Origin: Bradyrhizobium diazoefficiens
GTDB taxonomy: Bacteria; Pseudomonadota; Alphaproteobacteria; Rhizobiales; Xanthobacteraceae
Assembly (NCBI RefSeq): GCF_018131185.1
Contig: NZ_JAFCJE010000004.1
Span: 744,001 to 808,000, forward strand
Length of the DNA: 64,000 bases
Direction of reading: 5' to 3'
The translations under genes and the position numbers were made by a program. Below, one piece after another: positions 9,815 through 17,564 of the stretch; position 1 is the first letter of the stretch, and the number at the start of each line of letters is the position of its first letter. Below the pieces are notes generated by a model that was given only the letters and a program-made list of their open reading frames with translations, had not been told where the DNA came from and did no database searches.

Positions 9815-11104
9815 ATGATCTCGAACTGGCTCGCGGCAGCATTGTCCCGCCGCAACATCCATTACGGCTGGGTGATGGTCGGGGTGACCTTCCTCGCTGC
9901 GCTGATCAGCGCCGGCACGGTTGGCGCGCCCGGCGTGTTCATCGTCCCCCTGCAGAAAGAGTTCGGCTGGAGCACGGCGGAGATCTCCTCCGCGCTGTCG
10001 ATCCGCTTCATCCTGTTCGGGCTGATGGCGCCGTTCGCGGCCGCCCTGCTCAACCGCTACGGCCTGCGCAACGTCACGCTGATCGCGCAGTTGGTCGTGG
10101 TCTCGGCGCTGGTGCTCTCGCTCGGCATGACCGAAGTCTGGCAGCTCATCGCGCTGTGGGGCGTGGTGGTCGGCCTCGGCACCGGCATGACCGCGATGGT
10201 GCTGGGCGCCACCATCGCGACGCGCTGGTTCGCCGCGCGGCGGGGGCTCGTTATCGGCATCCTGACCGCGAGCGTCGCCACCGGCCAGCTCGTGTTCCTG
10301 CCGCTGCTGGCGAGCCTCACCGAACGCTACGGCTGGCGGCTTGCGCTCGGCTTCGTCTGCATCATGCTCGGCGTCTCCGCGCTGGCCATCCTGCTCGTGA
10401 TGCGCGACCGTCCGGGCGATCTGGGCCTGCGCCCGTTCGGCGACGAAGGCACCACACCCCTGCCCGCCCCGCCGGTCAGCCATGGCTCGATCACGGGCGT
10501 TGCGCTCGGCACGCTGCGCGACGCTTCGAAATCGACGACGTTCTGGATCCTGTTTGCGACGTTCTTCGTCTGTGGTGCATCGACTGCCGGCCTCGTGCAG
10601 GTGCATCTGATCCCGATGTGCCTCGATTTCGGCATCCCGCAGGTGCAGGCCGCGAGCCTGCTCGCCGCGATGGGCGTCTTCGACTTCGTCGGCACCATCA
10701 TATCGGGCTGGCTGTCGGACCGCTACGACAACCGCTGGCTGCTGTTCTGGTACTACGGCCTGCGCGGGCTCTCGCTGATCTTCCTGCCCTTCAGCGATTT
10801 CTCGTTCTACGGCCTCTCGATCTTCGCGATGTTCTACGGCCTCGACTGGATCGCGACGGTGCCGCCGACGGTGCGGATCACCGCGCAGAAATTCGGACCC
10901 GAGCGCGCCAATCTGGTGTTCGGCTGGATCTTTGCCGGCCATCAGCTCGGCGCTGGCGCGGCCGCCTTCGGCGCCGGTTTGTCGCGAACGGTCTATCAGA
11001 GCTATTTGCCTGCATTCTTCATTGCCGGTGCGCTCTGCGTGTTCGCCGCGCTGATCGTGCTGGCGCTGTCGCGGCAGCCGAAGGCGCAGCCGGCGATGGC
11101 ATAA
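9815..11104 (+). CDS. Major facilitator superfamily transporter
   Basis: This is an inner-membrane secondary transporter of 429 residues with about 12 predicted membrane helices and a central cytoplasmic loop around residues 200-230. Between helices 2 and 3 the loop LLNRYGLRNVTL is a weak form of the MFS motif A. The second half has a clearer one at GWLSDRYDNRW. It resembles the monocarboxylate or oxalate/formate antiporter-like MFS group, but the substrate cannot be assigned. The ATG is preceded by GAGG. Neighbouring CoA enzymes suggest an organic acid. Confidence 0.9.
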   Translation: MISNWLAAALSRRNIHYGWVMVGVTFLAALISAGTVGAPGVFIVPLQKEFGWSTAEISSALSIRFILFGLMAPFAAALLNRYGLRNVTLIAQLVVVSALVLSLGMTEVWQLIALWGVVVGLGTGMTAMVLGATIATRWFAARRGLVIGILTASVATGQLVFLPLLASLTERYGWRLALGFVCIMLGVSALAILLVMRDRPGDLGLRPFGDEGTTPLPAPPVSHGSITGVALGTLRDASKSTTFWILFATFFVCGASTAGLVQVHLIPMCLDFGIPQVQAASLLAAMGVFDFVGTIISGWLSDRYDNRWLLFWYYGLRGLSLIFLPFSDFSFYGLSIFAMFYGLDWIATVPPTVRITAQKFGPERANLVFGWIFAGHQLGAGAAAFGAGLSRTVYQSYLPAFFIAGALCVFAALIVLALSRQPKAQPAMA

Positions 11105-11971
11105 GCAGCGGAGCAAGCTGCATCGTCGCATTCTCTCGCGCTTCGCTCGCAGACAAATCTTCGCGTTCTCGCGGCTCATTTCGCCCGAGCTTTGCTCTCT
11201 TCGTTGCGCCCTTCTTGAGAAAGGGCGCAGGGAAGGCCGGGCGCCGGCTGGCACCCGCGGTCCCGTGTGCGAACAAGATGCGCACGGGGTGGACTACAGG
11301 TGACGCCGGAACGCCCGGCCTTCCCTGCGCGAATGGTTTTACGGCTTATGGCGTGCTCTCCCCGGGGAGCGATGCACTATTGCCCCCGTCGTCTTGCGGA
11401 TGGCTGATGCGCGAACCCGGTTGGGCCGCCGCAATCACCGCAACACTTGACGCACAGACCCCGGGCGTCAGGACCACACGATTTTGCCGTCCGCGCACAT
11501 CCTCAGCTCCTGTCCGCGACGCTGGCGTGCGCTCGCCATCGCGGCCGAACGAGGACGCTGTCAGCGCCGTGTCGTATCGCGCGTGCCGCTGCTCACGGGA
11601 TTCCCGCCCTGCAAGCTGCCCAGCGCGCCGACGCCGTCGCGGCCACCGCCTCCCGGCCCGCGTCTCGTGACGATCGCGAAACGCCCCTTGTGGCGGGCGG
11701 AATAGTTGACATCTACGCCAAATCCGAATTCTTGTAAAGCGAATTCTTGAATTGGGGTGATGATCGGGATACGAGAGATTGCGATGGACCGATCCTCCGG
11801 CCGCGGGCACCCGAACAAAAATGCGAAAACAACCCCATGCACAGTAGCCGAGGCATGAGAGATCAATGACTTGGCGGGGAAGGAGTGTGCGGCTGCAGTG
11901 CACATCGAACCAAGAAGGACGAGGCGTGCGCGCCGTGGGCGGCAACAAGTGATGTGCCATAGCGCCCGCCC
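11105..11971. repeat. Long non-coding interspersed repeat region
   Basis: No credible gene occupies these 867 bases. Roughly 11120-11740 I recognise as a long interspersed element of Bradyrhizobium genomes. In six frames it gives the tell-tale translations GDAGTPGLPCANGF and ASGPHDFAVR that appear in many spurious hypothetical proteins. The stretch 11800-11860 (AAAATGCGAAAACAACCCC) is another fragment I associate with such repeats. Element ends cannot be set without other copies. Open frames on both strands here should not be called genes. Confidence 0.6.
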
Positions 11972-12718
11972 TCAATCGGGACCCGGCATATGGCCTGCGA
12001 ACTGCGGATAACATTCGCGCAGTTCCTCGCGGATCCGCCCCCGGATCAGAGCCAGCGTCGCCTCGTCCGGCACCGGCGTCGTGGCCTCGCATCGCTCGTT
12101 GTCGTACGCGAAGCCCGTCGTGCCGCGAATGTCGCGCCAATCGAAGCCGGGATGCGTGCTCTCGAGGCGAAAACGTCCCGCCTCCCGCTCGAAGGAAAAC
12201 AACGCCGCATTGGTCAGCAGCGCATGAGGCCCGCCCCGCCGATAGACCGTTTCGTCGGTCACGCCCGGCGCGGACACGAAGTCGACGCGCTCGACCAGGG
12301 ATCGCAGGCTGTGCTCTTCACGGAACAGAATGACGCGCGGAACGAGGAAATACAGGTAGGCGGAGCCGAACGAGCCGGGCCATCGGACCGGATTGTTCGG
12401 ATAGTCCCCGGTGCCGACGAGGTTGATGTTGCCCTGGCCGTCGATCTGGCCTCCGCCGAGAAAGAAGGCGTCGAGGCGCCCCTGCGCGGCGCAATCGAAC
12501 AGCTCCTCGGCCCCGCCGGTGAAGGAATTGTGCTTGACCGACCCGAGGATCGAGACCTGCACGTGCTCCAGTCCGTCACGCTGGTTGATCGCACGCAACA
12601 GCATCGCTCCAGCCGCCGGCATCGGCGACGATTGACCGACCGCAACATGCCGCACGCCCTTCAGCAGCCGCGAGATGGTGTAGATCATCAACTCACGGCT
12701 GGTGCACGCCTCACTCAT
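11972..12718 (-). CDS. CoA-transferase family I, beta-type subunit
   Basis: The second subunit of a heteromeric family I CoA-transferase-like enzyme, 248 residues. It has the typical early segment HVAVGQSSPMPAAGAML, and GGGQIDGQGNINL in mid-chain, a hallmark of beta subunits. It lacks a clear SENG motif with the catalytic Glu of classical transferases. That absence is shared by IpdB-like ring-opening hydrolases and some other divergent members. ATG overlaps the alpha-subunit stop by four bases (ATGA), so the two are co-translated. A transfer or a ring-cleavage hydrolase role are both possible. Confidence 0.85.
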   Translation of the reverse strand: MSEACTSRELMIYTISRLLKGVRHVAVGQSSPMPAAGAMLLRAINQRDGLEHVQVSILGSVKHNSFTGGAEELFDCAAQGRLDAFFLGGGQIDGQGNINLVGTGDYPNNPVRWPGSFGSAYLYFLVPRVILFREEHSLRSLVERVDFVSAPGVTDETVYRRGGPHALLTNAALFSFEREAGRFRLESTHPGFDWRDIRGTTGFAYDNERCEATTPVPDEATLALIRGRIREELRECYPQFAGHMPGPD

Positions 12719-13521
12719 GCGACGCTCCTGGCCTCCCGGACGTAGGCCAAAAATCCTTCCGGCGAGCGCGCCGCTCGCGCGTATTTCTCGATCTCCTGCC
12801 CATCCCTGGGATACTCGGCGTAAAGCCCCGTGGGCCACCCACCGTTTTCAAGCTGCGCCACCGCACTCACGTAGATCGCGGGCAAGACCCCCGCAGCCAT
12901 CTTCTCGTCGTCGAGCAACGACACCTCGGATATGCGCTCGACAGTCACAAAGGCCTTCTTCGACGCATGCGCCAGCAACATCACCTCGCGCCGACGCCCC
13001 AGCCGAACGTTGCCGAACCGGTCCGCTTCAGGCGCATGAAACAACGCGATGTCGGGCTGGATCGCGGAGACCACGACGATCTTCTCGCCATCGTCGAACG
13101 GGTTGGACATCACCTTCCAGTCGTCTCGCTTCTCCAGGACGTCGCTACCGATGATGCCGCGGATCGGCATGAACGGAACTCCCTTCTCCGCGGCCGTCAG
13201 GCCCGCGAACACGGCGGGACAAGTGGCGTCGCGGAGGCGAATGGATCCGTCGCGGACAGCCCGGTTGAAACAGGGCGCACCGCCCGCCTCGCCGAGACTG
13301 ACCGCACTCGTCTCCAGCGTTGCCACGGCGCCGGCGCCGACCAGCATATCGACCTGCATGCCGCCGATCGGCGCACAGACGACATGGAGATCGCGAATGC
13401 CTCGATCGATCAGCATCCGGACCAAGCCGGGAGACGCGCCGTAGTCGTCCGGCGCCAAACCGAGCTTGCACCCCGACGGAATCATCTCCGCCATCTTCTG
13501 CGGCGTTACGAAGTCTGTCAT
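12715..13521 (-). CDS. CoA-transferase family I, alpha-type subunit
   Basis: The first subunit of the same enzyme, 268 residues, with the CoA-transferase fold. PDDYGASPGLVRMLIDRGIRD opens the domain, PIRGIIGSDVL lies in mid-chain and ALFHAPEADRFGNVRLG is a typical alpha-subunit segment. The ATG at 13521 has a strong ribosome binding site (GGGAGAGGTGAAGAG). An ENGG sequence occurs near the C terminus, but I do not treat it as the catalytic motif, which belongs in the beta chain. It lies 105 bases downstream of the AhpD-like gene, in the same direction. Confidence 0.87.
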   Translation of the reverse strand: MTDFVTPQKMAEMIPSGCKLGLAPDDYGASPGLVRMLIDRGIRDLHVVCAPIGGMQVDMLVGAGAVATLETSAVSLGEAGGAPCFNRAVRDGSIRLRDATCPAVFAGLTAAEKGVPFMPIRGIIGSDVLEKRDDWKVMSNPFDDGEKIVVVSAIQPDIALFHAPEADRFGNVRLGRRREVMLLAHASKKAFVTVERISEVSLLDDEKMAAGVLPAIYVSAVAQLENGGWPTGLYAEYPRDGQEIEKYARAARSPEGFLAYVREARSVA

Positions 13522-13626
13522 CTCTTCACCTCTCCCAATCAAGACGCCGATCGAACACGGTCAACTTCCGGATTCGTTCGCAGCACCTGGGCCGCGCTGC
13601 CCCCGATCGTGAACATGCGGATTCGG

Positions 13627-14202
13627 TCAGCCGCGTCCCATGCTGTAGAATTCCGAGTTCGGACGCATGCTGGTGACGTTGGCAATCCGGTTGGAGAGGC
13701 CGAAGAAAGCCGAGATCGCTGCAATGTCCCAGATGTCTTCTTCCGTGAAGGCGTGCGATTTCAGAGTGGCGAAATCGGCTTCGGACACCTTGTAGGCCTC
13801 GGTCGAGACGCGGACGGCGAAGTCGAGCATCGCCTTCTGCCGGTCGGTGATATCAGCCTTGCGATAATTGACCGCGACCTGATCGGCGACCAGCGGATCC
13901 TTCGCCCGGATGCGCAGGATCGCGCCATGCGCGATGACGCAATACTGGCATTGATTGAGATTGCTGGTCGCAACCACGATCATCTCCCGCTCGGCCTTGG
14001 TGAGATTGCCGGGCTTGTCCATCAGCGCATCGTGGTAGGCAAAGAACGCGCGAAACTCGTCCGGCCGATGCGCGAGCACGAGAAAAACGTTCGGGATGAA
14101 GCCGGACTTCTCCTGGACGGCCAGGATACGGGCCCGGATGTCGTCCGGCATGTCGGCCAGATCAGGAACGGGGAAGCGACTGATGGCAAGTGCCTGGGTC
14201 AT
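13627..14202 (-). CDS. Peroxidase-related carboxymuconolactone decarboxylase (AhpD-like) protein
   Basis: A 191-residue AhpD-fold protein. The redox motif C85-QY-C88 followed by H92 (CQYCVIAHG) matches the active site of alkylhydroperoxidase D relatives. The layout, an N-terminal 60-residue region then the CMD domain, matches the uncharacterised peroxidase-related family. It would act as a thiol-dependent antioxidant enzyme in the cytoplasm; the substrate is unknown. It heads the short run that includes the CoA-transferase-like genes. Confidence 0.88.
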   Translation of the reverse strand: MTQALAISRFPVPDLADMPDDIRARILAVQEKSGFIPNVFLVLAHRPDEFRAFFAYHDALMDKPGNLTKAEREMIVVATSNLNQCQYCVIAHGAILRIRAKDPLVADQVAVNYRKADITDRQKAMLDFAVRVSTEAYKVSEADFATLKSHAFTEEDIWDIAAISAFFGLSNRIANVTSMRPNSEFYSMGRG

Positions 14203-14331
14203 GAGGTGAATATCCTTGGGGCTGGACGATGGAAATCGCCACGATCACGCGTTCCGCGCCGCGCCAGCCATGGGAGGGTCCGCAACGGGCAATCCTACCT
14301 CTGAGTAGTCATATCATGAAGAGGCGCGCAA

Positions 14332-14355
14332 GCGCCGCGTCGAAGGACGCGGCGC
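14332..14355 (-). terminator. Perfect 10-bp hairpin downstream of the Tad genes
   Basis: GCGCCGCGTC (14332-14341) and GACGCGGCGC (14346-14355) pair fully around a GAAG loop. It lies 55 bases after the last Tad-type gene. No clear U-tract follows on the minus strand, so it may stabilise the 3' end or stop transcription only weakly. Confidence 0.45.
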
Positions 14356-14409
14356 ACGCTCAGTTCGCGCAAAATGGAGGCTGGGGGGCCCTGCCGGCTC
14401 GGGCGGGGA

Positions 14410-15057
14410 CTAGCAGATCTTCTGCTGCAAGTGCTGGACGCAGGTGCAGGTGGTCACCCCCGGTCCGTATTTGATGTCGTAAAAGGGAAAGCTCGAGGAG
14501 TTGGTCGAGCAGCGCGGGAACAGATAGTAGCTGTCGGACAGCTTGATGGTGCCCGCGATGGCGCCGCCGAGGTTGGGCTTGTAGTCGTAGGACACCTCGC
14601 TCAGGATGAGGGAGATCTTGGCATTCTTGGTGCCGCCCGCGGCGGTAAAGGCCGACAAGGTCATCGCGGCACCCGGCGTTCTCGCCCCTGACGCGTTGGT
14701 CGACTTGCTCCATCGCACCGTCGCGTTGCCGCTGGTGTCGGTCGAGACTTCCGAGACGGTGATCGTCATCAAGGGAGTGCTGCCATTCTTGGTGGGATAT
14801 GGAGCCATGATGGCACTGGCAGCCGCGAGGATGCCGTCCATCTGGGCCTCGCTGACCTGCGTGTTCTGCGTGACCATGTCGGCGACACTGTGCGCGGTCG
14901 CGCTGACCTTGACGTTCATGGAAAGGCCAGTGCCGAGCTCGACGCCACCGAGATAGAGCACCAGCATGAACGGCGTCACGATGGCGAACTCCGTCGCTGC
15001 GACGGCGCGGACATCGGTCAACAGGTGCCGGGCGCGAGACGTCAGGGCGGAGATCAT
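14410..15057 (-). CDS. TadE/TadF-type pilus assembly protein
   Basis: A 215-residue minor-pseudopilin-like protein. AVAATEFAIVTPFMLVLYLGG, at about residues 17-37, is the TadE motif: a conserved Glu within a processed hydrophobic helix. The rest is an extracytoplasmic domain with several Cys at the end (TTCTCV, KIC). The chosen ATG at 15057 overlaps the preceding gene's stop by one base; a much longer upstream frame would overlap that gene. It belongs with the two following genes to a three-gene set related to Flp/Tad pilus secretion. Confidence 0.88.
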   Translation of the reverse strand: MISALTSRARHLLTDVRAVAATEFAIVTPFMLVLYLGGVELGTGLSMNVKVSATAHSVADMVTQNTQVSEAQMDGILAAASAIMAPYPTKNGSTPLMTITVSEVSTDTSGNATVRWSKSTNASGARTPGAAMTLSAFTAAGGTKNAKISLILSEVSYDYKPNLGGAIAGTIKLSDSYYLFPRCSTNSSSFPFYDIKYGPGVTTCTCVQHLQQKIC

Positions 15058-15614
15058 CAGGTAGCTCCTGGCTCGTTCTGGAACGCGGCGGTCGACATGA
15101 TCAGCCGGTTGCCGTTGCTGAGGTTCGAGAGGTTGAAACCGAGTGGACCGAGCACGACCGGCCACACATACATGACGCGGAGCACGACGATGTCGCCGGC
15201 ATTACCCGGGTTGTATTGCCAGGTATTGGTGACCTTGCCGGACCCGTCGTAGGTCAGGGCGGGCATTCCCGTGTTCGCCGACGTCCACGAGGTCGCCACC
15301 TGCATATCGATCATCAGGCCGCTGCAGTTGAACAGGATGACGATCTGGTCGCAAACCTTCTGTTTGAAAACCGCCTCGCTCATCTGCGCAGATTGAACCT
15401 GTCCGGTCATGACCAGGCGGCCCGACTGGCGCACGACGGTTTCGAGCATCTGCTGGGCGAAGAAGACCAGAAACGTCTGGATCAGCGCGATGATGAGCGC
15501 GAGAAACGGCGCGGCGACCAGCGCGAACTCCACGGCCGTGGCACCCCTGCTGTCCCGCGCGAATGCGGCGCACCGATTGCGGCGTCTCATTGTTGTCTCG
15601 GCTGGGCCGGTCAT
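15057..15614 (-). CDS. TadE/TadF-type pilus assembly protein
   Basis: A 185-residue relative of the neighbour. GATAVEFALVAAPFLALIIAL, at about residues 24-44, is the TadE-type hydrophobic helix with the conserved Glu after Val. The following 140 residues would lie outside the cytoplasmic membrane. The ATG at 15614 is preceded by AGAGAG; an ATG at 15590 is an alternative. It lies 11 bases downstream of the vWA protein gene and overlaps the next gene by one base. Confidence 0.88.
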   Translation of the reverse strand: MTGPAETTMRRRNRCAAFARDSRGATAVEFALVAAPFLALIIALIQTFLVFFAQQMLETVVRQSGRLVMTGQVQSAQMSEAVFKQKVCDQIVILFNCSGLMIDMQVATSWTSANTGMPALTYDGSGKVTNTWQYNPGNAGDIVVLRVMYVWPVVLGPLGFNLSNLSNGNRLIMSTAAFQNEPGAT

Positions 15615-15625
15615 GACGCGTCTCT

Positions 15626-17044
15626 CTACTTCACAAGGCTGGCCGTGCTGGACGCGACCTTGAGGAACAGGTTCGTCAGCGCCTCGGAGATATCACCGCC
15701 GGTCTGAACGCTCGCATACAAACCAGGCGAGGCGCATGACTGCAGCCTCTGAGCGATCTGGCCTGTGGACGAGGACGGATTGTTGAACTGCGCGATACGG
15801 CTGTTGTACCAGCCGTCGGTCGGCAATTGCAGGTATTCGGTGTAGAGCACCGCGATGCGGATGCCACGGTTCTTGATCGTCGTGCAGGCCGCCGTATTGA
15901 GCGGCTGCTGACAGCGGACTTGGGTGCTGCCGACGGTCGGAAGCGGATAGGTGGCGTTCGGATCGCAGCTTGCGGACTTCAGGATCAGCTTGTCTTCGAC
16001 CCCGTCGGTGACGAGAAATACCACTTCCTGCGGCGTATCGCCGGCCTGGTTGGTGCCGCTGCCGGGCGCGGGCATGATGTTGTTGACGCCCGTTAGCCCG
16101 CCCGCGATGTCCGAGCCGTAGTCGGTGGAACATTGGTTGATGATGACGCAGTTCTGGTGATCCACCGGCATCAGCTGAATGTTGGCGATCTGCGTCCCGG
16201 CGGTCGTCGGCGTCGTCAGCGTCTGGACCGTGTTCAATTTGTAGTCAAAGGTGTAGAGGGCAGCCTTGTACGTCGTGTTGTTGAGCGCGGCCATGCACTG
16301 CATGACGCCGCCCGAAACGCCCGATTGCGGGCACGTCCATGGCCCCACCATCAATTGTTTGACGGCATTGGTTACGAGATCGATGCGCAGCGTGATGTTG
16401 TTGGCGCGTGCAACGGTGAGATTGTCCTTGTTCGACGAGCTCGGGTTCTGGTTATTGGGATGAACCTCATGGCACGCGAACGCACAGTTCCTAGCATAGG
16501 ACGGCTGGTTCTTCGTTGCCGTGATCATGTTGTTGATGTCGGCCTGCGTTGCCCCAAGCGCCATCGATGGCGAGACGTCCAGCAGCATATAGAAGTTCAT
16601 GTTGGGCGCGCTTGATGCTCGCGCCGTCGCGGAGCCGCCGACCTGCCAGGTCTGCTTGCCGAGGACGCCGGGAAAATTATTGACGGACTGCGCGGTGTAA
16701 GAAACCGTGATGGTCCGCGCGAGACCGGAATCGGTGACGGTGACAGTCGGCGACGGAACAGAAGCCAGGCCGGGAAGATTCGCCTTCGCGGCGAACACAG
16801 CTTCCGCGGTCGCCTTGACCACTGCGGTGTCGGTCTGCGTCAGCATCGCCGGCCGCACGGCAGCGATTGCGGCGGCGTCGGCGGCCGCGTCCAGCTGCTC
16901 GCGCTTGCGCGAGGCCAGCGTGTAGTCGAGTGTCATACCCAGAAGAAAGACGATCGGAACCAGCGTCAGCGCGAAGATGATGGCGACGTTGGCCTTCCGG
17001 TCTGTCGCGAAACAGAGCACTGCGCGGCGGAGCATGAGGTTCAT
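15626..17044 (-). CDS. TadG-like pilus assembly protein with von Willebrand A domain
   Basis: A 472-residue protein with a membrane helix near residues 18-38 preceded by RKANVA, the TadG N-terminal pattern. A vWA domain follows, with a metal-ion site D156-V-S158-P-S160. The domain carries a long insert with Cys residues (CAFACHEVHPNNQN and later pairs), suggesting disulphides outside the cytoplasm. The ATG at 17044 follows AAGGCAGCCAGG. It is the first gene of the Tad-type set. The Tad ATPase, platform proteins, Flp pilin and prepilin peptidase are not in this window. Confidence 0.9.
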   Translation of the reverse strand: MNLMLRRAVLCFATDRKANVAIIFALTLVPIVFLLGMTLDYTLASRKREQLDAAADAAAIAAVRPAMLTQTDTAVVKATAEAVFAAKANLPGLASVPSPTVTVTDSGLARTITVSYTAQSVNNFPGVLGKQTWQVGGSATARASSAPNMNFYMLLDVSPSMALGATQADINNMITATKNQPSYARNCAFACHEVHPNNQNPSSSNKDNLTVARANNITLRIDLVTNAVKQLMVGPWTCPQSGVSGGVMQCMAALNNTTYKAALYTFDYKLNTVQTLTTPTTAGTQIANIQLMPVDHQNCVIINQCSTDYGSDIAGGLTGVNNIMPAPGSGTNQAGDTPQEVVFLVTDGVEDKLILKSASCDPNATYPLPTVGSTQVRCQQPLNTAACTTIKNRGIRIAVLYTEYLQLPTDGWYNSRIAQFNNPSSSTGQIAQRLQSCASPGLYASVQTGGDISEALTNLFLKVASSTASLVK

Positions 17045-17564
17045 CCTGGCTGCCTTCCTTGGGCAGCGGCCCTTTCCCTGACATCGACGTAAGAAGATTA
17101 CCGGGGGTCGCCCCCAACACTCGTCCATTCACGGGCTGGAATATGTCGATGGCTGTCTTAACCAACGCTTACGGGCGATCCGCAAACACGGACCGCTCCG
17201 GATCGAGATGTCCCATATCGAGAAGGCATCATTAATGTCGCTTAAACGCGACCGCGGAGATTGGCGGTAAAGCAGCAAGAACACCGTAGAACAACGGAGG
17301 AAATGCGATTTGCGCCTGCCGACAGAGCCCGCTTCCGGCCCCGGTGCGGCACGGCCCAAACAGAAAATCCGAAACGGCGCGAGGCGCCCTGCTCGCCCGG
17401 TTCTGCCCAGGGCTGTCGCATATGAGGAAAAGCGCGAGAGCCCTGACGGCTCAGCCGGGCCCGCGTAGAGCCATATTGCCGTTAGACTCCACGGCGCAAA
17501 CGTGGACAATGCTCCGACGCACGTCACGTGCGCAGTGCACACCAAGATGCGCCAGGGGAAACAA
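17045..17564. promoter_or_regulatory. Intergenic region upstream of the Tad genes, with a CtrA-like site
   Basis: These 520 bases separate the minus-strand Tad genes from the plus-strand FAD dehydrogenase gene and hold no credible gene. One sequence, TTAACCAACGCTTAC (17158-17172), differs by one base from the CtrA-type pattern TTAA-N7-TTAA and lies about 115 bases upstream of the vWA gene. I see no other strong signal. Confidence 0.3.

Noticed and set aside
9734..11254. Open frame of about 500 codons opposite the MFS gene
   Set aside because: Its translation is a low-complexity Arg/Glu/His/Gln-rich sequence, typical of the reverse of a membrane protein gene.
11346..12140. Minus-strand frame running from the repeat into the beta subunit gene
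   Set aside because: It begins inside a certain coding region and its other half is the interspersed repeat.
12967..14304. Plus-strand frame of 445 codons over the CoA-transferase alpha and AhpD-like genes
   Set aside because: It spans two clear minus-strand genes and has no domain.
17231..17244. TTAA-N6-TTAA as a CtrA site
   Set aside because: The spacing is six instead of seven bases, so it does not fit the known pattern.
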